NCBI GenBank assembly: GCA_963693085.1
Contig: OY856409.1
Coordinates: 505,567,303-505,631,302 of the forward strand
Direction: 5' to 3'
DNA length: 64,000 nt
Source: Alisma plantago-aquatica
Lineage: Eukaryota > Streptophyta > Magnoliopsida > Alismatales > Alismataceae
Below are positions 34,549 through 45,879 of this stretch, one piece after another. The notes beneath the pieces are model-generated. The model made no database searches. It was not told the origin of the DNA and saw only the letters and a list, made by a program, of their open reading frames with translations. The first letter of the stretch is position 1. Every line of letters starts with the position of its first letter. The position numbers and the translations under genes are program-made.

Positions 34549-37104
34549 GCTTGGTATCAGAGCATAGGTTGAGTACATGGTTACTCTAAGTCAAGGTCAG
34601 GGGACGACAAGAGACCAATAGGATTAGGACTTAAGTGTCTTCCTTCTAACTGCAATTTTCTAACAGGAAGTGTTCTGTTATACTATTGCAGATGGCAGGA
34701 AGAGGACGTGGTCACGAGAACCAAGTAAAGAGTTTATGTTGAATCGTCAGGGATCATTAGGGTCGAAAGATAGAGTTATAAGTGAGAAAGATAAGAAGTG
34801 ATGTGTCTTTAGCTCTAGGAAGTCTGAGTATTTAGGTATCGAAGTACTTAGATTGACCAGTATCAAGCTACTCTGTCCATTCTTCTCTGGATGCCCTGGC
34901 CAGGTATGCAGAGGAAGGATGGGATAGAGACAAACCCTAGAAATCTTAGGGTTAAGAAATTGGAAATTAATACATGAGTAAGAGATTAAACATAGGATGT
35001 GATGCAACTCTTGCTTTATATTGCTTATTTGATTTGAAATCATTAGAAATGCTCTTATATGTATGGATTTAGATTTTCAGTTTATAGAATAAATATGATT
35101 CTTTTATATTGTTGTGTGTCATGAAGTGATTTATTTATTGTTTATATTCTTTGTATTAAGTATACCAGAAGTTATGTTTAAATGAGTTTGCCCTAAGTGG
35201 ATATTCTTTCCACATGTTTGAGATTAATAGGAGTTGGTTAATCCTGAGTAGCTCTTGGCTTCAGAACTACAGGTTCAGCCTGGTCCGGCTGGCAGGATGC
35301 GTTACTGAGATCTAATGACTCCTATTAACAGTATAATAAGAGTAGACTCTGGATAATTTTAGACTCACATCATAGTAAGAATGTACATACACTAAGATGT
35401 TGATATATAAGAGAAAGATTAGAGCAACTAAGAATTAGTTGGAACTGATATCGGAGACCCAACATTGGGACCTCATATGAGCAATCCTTAATTAGAAATA
35501 AAGGAACACAATAAGGTTCAGATTAAATTTAATGATTAGGTGAGAAATACCCTTAATGGTACTAATCAATAATGCATAACAAATGCATGGATCCAATACA
35601 TGATTAGTAAACCCTAGTGGAGGGTGTATCATTGTGAACCCTGGTTGAGGGTGTATCCTTGTGAAACCCTAGTTGAGGGTGTATCATTGCGATTGTTTAT
35701 AGGCAACTTTATAATAAAGTTATGCCTTAAACTAAGATAAGTCCATATCATGTGAGATAGCTGGACAATTCTAATGTGTGGCCTATGTATTATATGCTAA
35801 GGGTGAGAATTCTGTGATGGAATGCATTAAGAGGGGAAATACCTTAATACAAGATAAAGTTGGTTAACTCAAGAGGGTCTGAATTAATGAGAAATGGGGA
35901 ACCCTAACCCTAATTTGGAGAAAAAGGAATGATAAGCCCTGTTTGATAGTGAACCCTAATTCCTGGTTAAGGAATGATGGTGTTACTATTGTATCACATG
36001 GTGTGATGAATATCTTGTATGACTGTTATCATGCCTAATAACCATGCAGGTATGATGAGATGATGAATATAGCTAAGTTTGGGCTGTGACATTTATATAA
36101 TAAATGTTGATTGGCTTTTTGTGTGTTGATGTTGTTGTTGCTTAATAAAAGTAATAATGTGTACGGATTTTATGAGCCATGTGAATAAGTTGTTGCCTAG
36201 TGAGAGGTGACAAGATGTGAATGGCCTTGTGAGCCATGTGAATAAGTTGTTGCCTAGTGAGAGGTGACAAGATATGAATGGCCTTGTGAGCCATGTGTGA
36301 TGCTTGGGTAACAAGTATCATGTTTATTTGTAGCATTTGTGTTAATAAGTTATGCTAGAGAACTTGGCTGATGTTACATTTCTGTTATATATCTATAGTT
36401 CATTGATGATTATTCATATATGTTGTATTCATTACAAGTAGATGGATGAACTTATGAGATCTAAAGTTTGATTTCAAACTAAGGAAGCAAAGTCACATCA
36501 CAATAATGCTATGTTACTGATAAGGACCAAACCCTAGAATGTTTAGAGTTGAAGTAGTTCAAGGGATGTCGCTAGTGATTTGACTTTGAATACTAGCATC
36601 TCTATAAAACAAAATCATGAGATTTGCACTATGAAAAGTAAACTAGTATTGATAGTAATCCAGGGTTTGAAGGTAGTTAATCTGAAAGGTAGATAAACAA
36701 TATGAAAATGATTCATAGAAAAGAGTAAGATACAAATTTGAAATGTAACAAATGTGTTTGAAACAAAAGGAGAAATACAATATAAGTGAAGTGCGATATG
36801 AAATAAATTCTTACAGTAATAATAAGAATGAGGAATAATCTATTCTTACCTTGTGTGTTTCAATTTTTTGGGATGTTTATTCTATAGGATCAAAATGAGA
36901 AGGATAAGTAACAAGAGGTAAGTAGCATAGAATGAGGAGAATTACTCGTCACATGATCTGGAATTAGTTGTTGTAGTTCATGCTCATAAGACATGATGTT
37001 ACTATCTTTATGGTGAGGTGTGCCAGGTGTTTATAGATCATAAGAGCTTGAAATATATCTTTACCCAGAAGGATCTGAATCTTAGACAGCGGAGATGATT
37101 AGAA
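34549..37104 (+). other. Element D leader, gag start and rearranged interior
   Basis: The PBS at 34552 is followed at 34692 by ATGGCAGGAAGAGGACGTGG (MAGRGRG), a typical gag start for this group, stopped after about 16 codons. From 34,740 to about 36,900 no gag, protease or RT can be read. Instead there are three 27-bp repeats (about 35610-35690, AACCCTAGTTGAGGGTGTAT) and a 57-bp direct duplication (units at 36174 and 36231, partial at 36288). RNase H sequence reappears at about 36960 ([17 protein letters not shown]) with a stop at 37096. Confidence 0.7.
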
Positions 37105-38739
37105 TTGATTAAGGATTATGATATAATGATAGATTATCATCCTAGAAAAGTGAATGTGGTAGCAGATTCCCTCAGCAGGAAGTTAGGTTCAACAACTGAT
37201 GCATTCTCTATGGCATGTTTCAAGAGAGACCTGCTAGTAGAAATGCGGAAGTTGAACATAGACTTTGGGGTGACAGAACAAAGTGGTTTGATTGCACAAA
37301 TGCAAGTCAAGCCTACTTTTTATGATCAAATTAAAGAACTTTAGCAGAGTGACAGTGGGTTGCAGCAGATCGTACATGACATGACAGGGGGGAAAGACCA
37401 GAGTTTAGGTTTTCAGATGATGGTGTGTTGTATTAGCATGATATGTTGTGTACCTCGAGATAGTGATTTGAAAGAAAAGATTCTTGAGGAAGCACATGCA
37501 TCGATGTACGCTATACATCCACGTAACACTAAGGTGTACATGAATCTCAAGGAGTTGTACTGGTCGTCAGGTATGAAAAAGGATGTAGCTGAGTGCGTGG
37601 CTAGATGTAGTGTGTGCCAGCAGGTTAAGGCTGAGCATCAGAAACCTGCAGGTACCTTGCAATCTCTTCCTATACCAAAGTGGAAGTGGGAACATACCAC
37701 AATGGATTTTGTGATAGGGTTGTCCAGGACACCTAAAGGTTGTGACTCGATATGGGTGATTGTGGATAGATTAACTAAGTCTGCTCACTTTCTTCCTGTT
37801 AAGTCAACCTTTGATGTTCCAAAGTTGGCTAAGATATACGTGGATGAAATAGTCAGGTTGCATGGTATTCCAGTTTCAATTATATCTGATAGAGATCCTA
37901 AGTTCACATCTAGATTTTGGAATCAGTTGCGTCGTGCCTTGGGCACAAAGTTGAGATTCATTACAACTTTTTACCTACAAACGAATGGTCAGTCAGAAAG
38001 GACCATTCAGACTCTTGAGGACATGGTGAGAGCATGTGTTTTGCATTTCAATGGAAGTTGGGAAGAACACTTGAGCCTTATAGAGTTTGCATACAATAAT
38101 AATCACCATTCTAGTCTTGGTACGGCTCAGTATGAAGCTCTATATGGTAGAAAGTGTAGATCATCCATATGTTGGTATGGGGTAGGTGAAAAGCGTATTT
38201 TTGGACCAGAGATAGTGGATTTAACTATCGGAAAGATTGTAGTGATTAGAGAACAGTTGAAAGTTGCACAAGATAGACAAAAGAGTTATGTTGAGAAGAG
38301 ATGTAGACATCTTGAGTTTGAGGTTGGTGATGAAGTATACTTGAAAGTTTCACCATGGAAAGGAGTGTTGAGATTTGGTAAGAGAGGCAAACTGACTCCT
38401 AGGTTTATGGGCCCATATCCTATCATTGAGAAGATTGGACCTGTAGCCTATAGGTTAGAATTTCCATCTGAGTTGTCAAATCTGCATGATGTGTTTCATG
38501 TATCCATGTTGAAGAAATGCTATCCTGGTACAGAAAAGATAGTTGACCCAGAATCTGCACAGCTCAGATCAGATGTGTCCTATGTTGAGGGACCAATTCA
38601 GATAGTTGATCGAAGGATCAAGAAACTCAAGAATTGTGAGATATCATTAGTGAAAGTTCTGTGGAGGAATCATAACCTAGAAGAAGCTACGTGGGAGCTT
38701 GAATCTGAGATGCGTAACAAGTTTCCTTTTCTCTTTTAG
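37105..38739 (+). CDS. Element D RNase H end and chromodomain integrase
   Basis: The frame from 37105 holds the end of RNase H (YDIMIDYHPRKVNVVADSLSR) and is interrupted by one TAG at 37342-37344. The 459-codon stretch 37360-38739 is open. The zinc-binding domain has HPRNTKVYMNL and CVARCSVCQQ. The catalytic residues, counted from 37360, are D116 (TTMDFVIGL), D177 (IISDRDPKF) and E213 (NGQSERTIQ), with 35 residues between the last two. The GPF-like region (GKLTPRFMGPYPIIEKIG) follows, and from about residue 417 a chromodomain (EISLVKVLWRNHNLEEATWE). The chromodomain of this group directs insertion to heterochromatin. The integrase looks chemically intact, but without gag and RT it could act only in trans, if expressed at all. 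Confidence 0.9.
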
Positions 38740-38775
38740 GAATTTCGGGATGAAATTCTTATAAGGGAGGGAGAT

Positions 38776-41384
38776 TGTTATGACCTGTTCCAAAGTTTAT
38801 TGGTAAGCTTTATGATTTGAGCCTAATCAAAGTTATTTCAGCTAACTTATATGTGTATGAGGTGGTTAGAGTGTTAATAACTTGATTTAGTTGAATTAAT
38901 CACATAAGATCAATTAGTGCATAATTAAGATGAATAAGTTGAGTTAAGTGATTTCTGATGCAATTAGAGATTTGAACTAGTGAAATAGTCTAATTAGCAT
39001 GCTTTCATGCCTTGGGATTTGTAGAGGATCTCTCACTTGAAAGATGCAAAAGAAATCAATCAATTTGGACCCCCGAGGCCATAGTTATAGCAATTTTAAG
39101 AAATTTTGGACTGAAATGCAATTTTTTTCCAATTCATTTCCCATTTAAGTGGGTCGGAAACCTGTACTTATCATCTTCATTCTGATTTCGTTCTCGATAG
39201 AACAGTAGGTGCGGTTTGAGTAGGGTCCGGACCTACGACATCTCGCAGCACAGAGCAGCCCTAGGGCTCACAAGCTCGACTCCAGGAGAAATCGCCTCCT
39301 CTCCTTCTTCCCTTCCTCTTTCCCCCTCTCTCCGTTTGCTCTAGCCAAAGCCTACCGAGTAGCCAAGCTACTAGGGCGCCACTTAGCAGAGGCCACCCAA
39401 GTTGTTGGTGCGGCAAGCCGCCGACCAGGGGAAACTTAGGTGCGGCCAGCCCCTTCAACCTACGGCGCCGAGGTCGACTATGGGGTCCTAGCCAAGATCC
39501 AGAGCCTGGCCATGGTTTAACCACCGTGTACCCTAGCTGGCTGAACGACGGCCAACCTGTAGCTACTGCTGTGTGGCGCACGGCCAAGGAGGGATTCGTT
39601 TGTCTAATCAAATACTTCAGGAAGGTACTCCCTACTTCTAATTCATGGCCACAGATCCGATTCTGCAGCTTTAGCCCAAGATTTAGCTTTTGATCGAGCC
39701 AATTTCAGATTTCTTTGCGTGAAGAAGCTATTCTACTGTCGAGTTGCAGGAACAGCAAGCTGATCGGTCGAGTTGCAAGCTGATCGGTCGAGCTGTGAAG
39801 CAATCGGTCGAGTTTCTGACCAATCGGTCGAGTTTCTGAGTAGTGAGTGGCAGTTCATTCAGAAATCATTATTTAACTCAATTTAAGTGCTTAATTGCTT
39901 CAGTATCAGTTGGTATAACTCCTAAATAGTGTAGCACATACAATAGAGTATGATAGATTCATTGGAACTTGAAATACGTAATATGATTGATGAAAATGAT
40001 AGAATTTCCTGTATTACAACTGCCATGTATATGTTGAGCATAAAATGGATGTTTAGCATCGAAACTGGATAAGTTGATACTGAGTCATGTTTAAAGATGA
40101 CAAATGATGTATATGTGTTTTCAAGTGATGCTCAGAATGTGAAATAAGTATGAAATGTGATAATCCTGTTTAAGTGTTTATATGTTAATCAGTTAATATA
40201 CTTAGGTGCCCCAACATCGTAGAACCCCATTGCGCGGTCTGTACCTTTGGGGTGAAACGACCTACATAGCGTGTGTCTAGATGGTCGGTGACTCGTGTTC
40301 AACAATAATCCGTGCGTGTGTCTCGGTGGCACGAGGTCAGAGAGGCAGTGTTCAACAATAATATGTGTGTGTGTCACGGTGGCACTGGAGTAAATAGGGG
40401 TTATTCAACAATAATCCGTGCGTGTGTCACGGTGGTAACCCAGACCCTCCGAATGTGCACTACAGGTTGCGGGAGGAGTCCAGAGCACTCAGAGTTAGTG
40501 CAGTGAGGCCTTGTGAGCCTGAGAGTCCTGTGCAGACCAGGATGAGAAGTCAGACTTAGCATTTCCCGGGTGTGTCGCTAAGTCTTGTACGGTGGGATCG
40601 TAGTTCGCTACAGATCTTCATATGCAGAGTGCGTTGCATATGTTTGGGGCATAACAAAAAATGTAATCGTATAGGATCACAGTAAATTTAATATGTTAGT
40701 AGTTTAGAATCTTCTGTGTTAGTTGTTAATAATTGCCTAACTAATTAAGATATGCAGTTCCTGATATTTAATGCTTACAGTTATGTGATACCTGCTGTTA
40801 TATAGAAATATGAATATTGCCTGCTAGAATTATTATGCCATTAGAATTGCTCAGTATAGAACTGTTCTTATGCTTTATTTCAATTTTATATATCTGATGA
40901 GTTGTTTAGTGATAGCTAAATGAAAGGCTATTCACTGAGCGAGTAGGCTCACTCCTCTACTCAAACATTTTCAGGTCAACAACAGCATCAAGAATCTGAA
41001 GGATCTTTCCATCCTAGTTTTTGGCAGTAGAAGGTATATGTAGTTAGTTTAGTTAGAGGTCTCTTAGTCCTTTCCCCTCGGTCCTTGGGACATGGTGTGG
41101 GTGAGAGAGAGTATGTATGGCAAATGTGTAAAAGATGTAAATTAACTGTTATGTTTTACTTTCTGTTAAACAATGTTACATGTTGTAAACTCTGTTTATG
41201 TTCTCTAGACAATTTAATTGAAATGCTTCTGCAATAGTTTATTATGTTTTAGTTTACAGCAATAATCCGGATTTCATTACGAGGTTTTAAAAAGAAAAAG
41301 TTCTCAGTGATTTGTTTCTGTGATAATCCCTCCATCGCGCCCTAATCTCGTGATTAGTGGTTAGTGTGAGATCGGGGTGTGACA
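38776..41384 (+). repeat. Element D 3' LTR
   Basis: Starts TGTTATGACCTG after the purine tract and ends GGTGTGACA. It carries the same internal motifs as the 5' LTR: TCGGTCGAG repeats at about 39765-39835 and 53-bp units at about 40290-40440. It has a short insertion near 40163 relative to the 5' LTR. Confidence 0.92.
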
Positions 41385-41627
41385 GCACGACTCCTCTCCG
41401 CTAAAGCAAGATACACAGATCTCAAGGAAAGCCACGACGCACTGCTCGAAACCCATGAGCACGTGCAAGTGGCACTTGAAGAATTACAAGCCATCCATCA
41501 GCTATGCAAGAAAGCGTCAACTAAGAAGAACAAAGACAAAGTGGCAGATGACGAAGATGATGAATATGACTTGACACCTTTGTCCATGTGCTTCTCAACC
41601 TATCACCTTGAAACTCTGGGGACATAG
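41385..41627 (+). pseudogene. End of the element A post-pol ORF
   Basis: The reading frame resumes directly after the GCACG duplication as ARLLSAKARYTDLKESH, then EHVQVALEELQAIHQLC, with coiled-coil heptads, a lysine cluster and an acidic end (DDEDDEYDL), and stops at 41625-41627. This closes the protein interrupted at 31954. Confidence 0.75.
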
Positions 41628-42804
41628 TGAATGATAAGTTAGGGGGTAGTATATTGGGCAAGGGAAGAGGTATTATATTCAAATATTCTTTTTTTCTTTC
41701 ACCATTGTTTTTCTTTTCTAAAATTGCACAAATTATTCTTTTCGATGTTTAGAAGTTTTTGATAATTTCTTTGACAGAATAACTTTTTTACATAAGACAA
41801 CATTCGCTTTGGTAAGGGGACACCCCCAGCTAAGTTAGAGATAAAGTAGTCCTCAGAAGCACTTACAGAGTAGCAATTAGTCACGTAATGGAGAATTAAT
41901 AAATCACCTCCACATTTGATTTCCATGCATTTGCTTCAATTCTATATCAGACTCTCCACAGGTCAAAATTGCGACTGAAACAAACCCAACACTCTCAAGG
42001 ATGGGAGAGAATCAGGTGAAATCCAAATCAAGGAACCTTGTAAGTGGACCACCAAGTTCGAAACCGGAACAAGTGCATGTCTGGAAACTCTAGGGAATAG
42101 TTTTCTTCTTTTCAAAAAGAGGCTTGGCAACCCAAATAAAATCCATAAATACCCAATTTCCAAGCCGGTGAGCATATGAATAAAATCATAAGTGTTGAAT
42201 AAAAACATAAGAGGTGTGCCATGCATTAAGACTTATATGAAGAACCAATATAGGTCTTGCCCGGTCGGCACATTCAGCTTCCCTCACAAAGGCAGATGTG
42301 TCGTGCCCAGTAGTAAGATCCTAAGGTCTCCAAATATATGAAAAGCTGACAAAGGTCTTGCCCGGCCGGTACATTCAGCTACCCTCACAAAGGCATATGT
42401 GTCGCGCCTGGTAGTAAGACCCCAAAGTTTAGATAAACCCTCCCCCCTCGAAGGGGGAGTTACATAGCAGCCTTCAGCCAACCCTCATACCTACTTTAGC
42501 TTTCGGTAGGATTTTCAAAGAAGTATAAAACTTCTTAGAGTCGAAGACATGCACATAATAAGGTCAAGGAAAATGTGGTCCCAATGAGAGTTACATGACA
42601 CGGAAGAAACTTGATGACCATGCAACTCCCGACACCTGAAAGAGCCAGAGTATGCAGAAGCCTCAACAAAAACCTAAGGGGATCTCTGGTATAGAACTGA
42701 AGCAAGAGTATGGAAATCTTCACTAAATAAAATTGCCTTTCCACTGCGTGCCTTAACTCTTTCCAGCTTGAGGACAAGCTAGACTCTAAGTTGGGGGGAG
42801 GGGG
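41628..42804 (+). other. Element A 3' non-coding region and polypurine tract
   Basis: About 1.2 kb without a gene. It includes a direct duplication of about 101 bp (units starting near 42253 and 42354, GGTCTTGCCCGG ... CCCTCACAAAGGCA). It ends with AGCTTGAGGACAAGCTAGAC and then AAGTTGGGGGGAGGGGG, the polypurine tract used to prime the plus strand, directly before the LTR start TGATAACC at 42805. Confidence 0.8.
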
Positions 42805-43059
42805 TGATAACCTCCCATTTTGTGATCTTATCTTACTAGTTTTTCATTAGTTTTCCATACTCTTTCTTAGATAAATTAGATTAAATACTTAACTTTCTAG
42901 CTTTATTGTAAATATACCAATAAACTGATATTTCTCTTTTCTTCTTACAGATAAACCTCACAAAAGTCTCAACTAAAATGGTCCCAAGACTGAATGAAGA
43001 CCCAAACGGTCCCAAGATTGAATGAAGGTCCAACCGGTCCCAAGACCAAGAGGACGATA

Positions 43060-43345
43060 CCGGTCTCCAGACCACAAAGAGAATATCGGTCTCAAGACCG
43101 CGAAGACTCAACCAGTCTCCAAGACTATGAGGATGCTTAACGGTCTCAAGATTGCGAAGACTCAACCAGTCTCCAAGACCGTGAGGATGCTTAACAGTCT
43201 CAAGACCACGAAGACTCAACCGGTTTCCAAGACTGTGAGGATGCTTGTCGGTCCCAAGACCGTGAAGACCCAACCGGTCTCTAAGACCATAAGGATGCTT
43301 AACGATCTCAAGACCGTGAAGACCCAATGAGGATACTTAACGATC
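43060..43345. repeat. 54-bp tandem array in the element A LTR
   Basis: Full units start at 43112, 43166, 43220 and 43274, with partial units on either side. Each contains CGGTCTCAAGACCG-like inverted motifs separated by TGAGGATGCTTAAC and GAAGACTCAAC. The GGTCTC...GACCG core resembles the GGTCTCGAAACCG core of the 51-bp array at 28311. Confidence 0.88.
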
Positions 43346-43370
43346 TCAAGACCGTTCAAGATCGTTAGAG

Positions 43371-43382
43371 CCTATAAATAAG
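43371..43382 (+). promoter_or_regulatory. TATA box of the element A LTR
   Basis: CCTATAAATAAG lies just after the 54-bp array, about 570 bases into the LTR, and is followed by GGGGTCCTCATTC, as expected at a U3/R border. Confidence 0.6.
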
Positions 43383-44530
43383 ACTCAAGGGGTCCTCATT
43401 CAGGATCAAATTCTTAGACGCCCAAAGGTTGCTTCATTTGTTATAGACCTATTTCGTCCTTCATCCTTTGCCCCAAGGCTTCTGGTCTAAGATCCACACT
43501 CCATCCATAAGCCTACTTTCTCTCTCATCGACATAGAAGGTGGGGAGTGAAGGATTCATCACCAAAGCAACCACGCGGTGTGAAGATGGTTGTTCTCTAC
43601 TCCAAGGGGTCAACCTTCCTCCCTCCTACATGGAGATGATGTTTTCCTTCTCTACTCTTGTCTCCTTTTTTGTTCTTACCATGAGTGAGTAGTTCCATAC
43701 ACTAGGGTGCAAGGAATATCCGCGCTACCCATGTTTTCATTTTATGCATTGTAATTCATGAGTTTGTAATAGAGCAATACTATCTTTTCAGTTCAACATC
43801 AATCGTTTAATGAATGCTAGTTGCTTGATCACCAACTTGTGTTACCTATTATCTACTAGTACAAATTGTCTACGTTTGTGCTTTTAGATTCTATTATCGA
43901 TTGTATGTTGGTTCTTGATGTATGTAGTCACGATATATCTGTTTCAGTATCTAGGAGTGCTTTTCAAGGAGTGGAGTAAACTCACCTCCATTGTTGTACT
44001 TTCATACTATGAAATGGAATCAGTTGACGTATGGAAGTACAACTTTGATAGGTCGAGGAACACATTTTGCAAAGGGAGTGATGCAAAGTAAGTGACCATT
44101 CATTCGGGGATGGCTGGCATTGCAATACTTTCACATTTCTCATAGTTGACTATTCGCAAGAAAGCTGAGTCTACAAAGATACTAACTGATTAGACCCTTT
44201 TTACAAGCCATGTTATTATGATGTATGTTATGATCCATGTGTAGTGGTGGTGAAACTCGATCACATCCTAGTGGTTTCCAAATATTGTTTACAACCTTAA
44301 TTTTACTTTCCTACCATTTAATTTACATTTGCATTTTAGTTTAATCATCAACCCAACTCTTTGATCTAAATATCAACTCTTAAGTAGATAAACAGAATTA
44401 TAACATTTTCCATCTTGTTAATCCTTAACAAGACCGTTGTCTCGTGGATTCAACCCTCAAATGCACTACGATAAGACTTCCATGTACCTTAGTGTATGTG
44501 GGTGGAGATCTTATTATAGCACACGCAATG

Positions 44531-45866
44531 CTAAACTTAGAGACTTACTATATCTAGGATTTTTAGTGGTGCACGCAACTCCACATAAGTGGAAGTTCCG
44601 TCACCAACCAAAGGGCTTACCTATCCAATACAAAGAGAATCCACATTACCAAAGACTTACCCACTTTGCAAGAGTCTTCATCCTTCACCAAGGTCTTACC
44701 CACTCAAGCACAAGTCTTCCTCCTTTAAGGAATTTGCCACTCATCTTGGATCTTCATCCTTTGACTTCACCTTCACTCGGAGAAGCTTCCACCAAGGACT
44801 TACCCACTTGAGCAAGGAGTCTTCTGCCTTTACCAAGGGCTTACCCACTCTTGCTCCAAGTCTTCAGCCTTGATCTTCACCAAGGGACGCCATCCCTTGT
44901 TCTTCTTCACCTCTCTTAGCCAAGATAGAGAACCTTCATCTTCATGGTTGAAATGAGAGATAGGGAGGTGGTGGAAGTGAGAGCCTCATAAGATATACAT
45001 GTAGGACAAGCTATCTTACAAATCTCCTACTCAATCTAATGGATGTAGCAAGTGATTAAGCTTAGAGAGAGAGGGGAGGTTGTAGGATCACTCAACTATA
45101 GAACATGGACCTTCATAGTGCTTGGATAACCATGGGATGAAGCCCAAGGGGTCCTATTTATAGTTGAGGATGCCTAGAAGCCTTTGGGAATACTTAAGAA
45201 TGAAAACTAGTCGTTTTGTGGCTTGAAACTGCTATATTTTTTATTGTTGCAACTCCACAATGGCTAGAAACACTTTTCAGCACTTTTCCATAAAATGTAA
45301 TCGGTCGAGTTTCTATAAAGGTAACTCGACCGATCCCACTAAGAGACAATACCAATTTAGGCCATCGGTCGAGTTTGTCCTGGGGTAACTCGACCGATTC
45401 ACTTAAATCGGTTTTGGTCTGTAGAGGGATTGATTGAGTTCTGTGAAGTGTATACTCCACCAATCAAAAGTCATTTTCAAGATCCAATCAAGATTGGTCG
45501 AGTTTGCAACTCGACCGATGAACAGCCTGATGTGAATTTTGGAATATGATTTTTGAGTGTCTAAGTGCTCCTAATTTTTTCTAAGCTCAATTCCAAGTCA
45601 TACAATCATTACAAGTGATTTACAACATCATTCTAATGGATTTACATCATATTCCAAAAATGTGCACTTGTATTGACTTTGATTTGTCTTTCCTCCAAGT
45701 CGAGATGCGCAAGTTATGGCATTTGGAGTGTGTCTATACCTAATCTGAAATCACTCAAGTAGAAGCATTAGACACAAATAAGTAGCAAAACAAGGGTTTA
45801 GTCAATTTAGACCTTGAGTCAACATCCTTTTCTTAATATCATTGGGTATCACCCCTTATCAACACA
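44531..45866 (-). repeat. LTR-like block, minus orientation, family unknown
   Basis: No gene is present. On the minus strand it would begin TGTTGATAAGGGGTGATACC (45864 downward). It has a TATA box (AACTATAAATAGGAC at about 45153-45167) and ends near the border with A. Plus-strand open frames at 44437-44873 are low-complexity ACTTACCCACT/CTTCATCC repeats. No target duplication was found, so the boundaries are estimates. It could be a solo or truncated LTR into or beside which A was inserted. Confidence 0.4.
45299..45522. repeat. Three hairpins with TCGGTCGAGTT arms
   Basis: ATCGGTCGAGTT faces AACTCGACCGAT at 45299-45335 and at 45363-45400, and GGTCGAGTT faces AACTCGACC at 45493-45518. Spacers are short. 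The same TCGGTCGAG(T/C)T word is repeated, unpaired, in both LTRs of element D (about 32935-33015 and 39765-39835). Confidence 0.75.
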
Positions 45867-45879
45867 AGAATATTACACC

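Larger units (their letters stand above)
31955..41384 (+). mobile_element. Element D: chromodomain Ty3/gypsy deletion derivative
   Basis: LTRs 31955-34548 and 38776-41384 (2.6 kb each) surround 4.2 kb. A tRNA-Met PBS (TGGTATCAGAGC at 34552) and a purine tract (AAGGGAGGGAGA before 38776) are in place. The target duplication is GCACA at 31950-31954 and GCACG at 41385-41389, one base different. The integrase ends in a chromodomain, as in the Tekay/Del group of chromoviruses. Only the first gag codons, the end of RNase H and the integrase remain; protease and most of RT are missing. The LTRs look very similar, so it is probably one of the younger insertions. Confidence 0.9.
1..44530 (+). mobile_element. 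Element A: Athila-type Ty3/gypsy retrotransposon, host of the nest
   Basis: The plus-strand pieces 1-61, 5794-6266, 16974-19846, 27483-31954 and 41385-44530 form one element of about 11 kb in the window once four insertions are set aside. Order seen: end of gag, aspartic protease, reverse transcriptase, RNase H, integrase, non-coding region with tandem arrays, post-pol ORF, polypurine tract (about 42791-42804), 3' LTR from 42805. Integrase and post-integrase sequence, and the extra ORF between pol and the 3' LTR, fit the Athila lineage. The 5' LTR and PBS lie outside the window, so its own target duplication cannot be tested. The right end near 44,530 is estimated from a CACACGCA-type LTR end and is uncertain by about 100 bp. 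Many stops and indels make it non-autonomous today. Confidence 0.85.
42805..44530 (+). repeat. Element A 3' LTR
   Basis: Begins TGATAACCTCCC after the polypurine tract. It holds the 54-bp array (43112-43330), a TATA box (CCTATAAATAAG at 43371-43382) and a leader-like CT-rich part. The right end is set at about 44,530 at TATAGCACACGCA, with the candidate target base group ATGCT following. No second LTR is in the window to confirm it. Confidence 0.7.

Noticed and set aside
44437..44873. Two overlapping frames of 124 and 94 codons
   Set aside because: Low-complexity repeats of ACTTACCCACT and CTTCATCC words in an LTR-like block; no domain.
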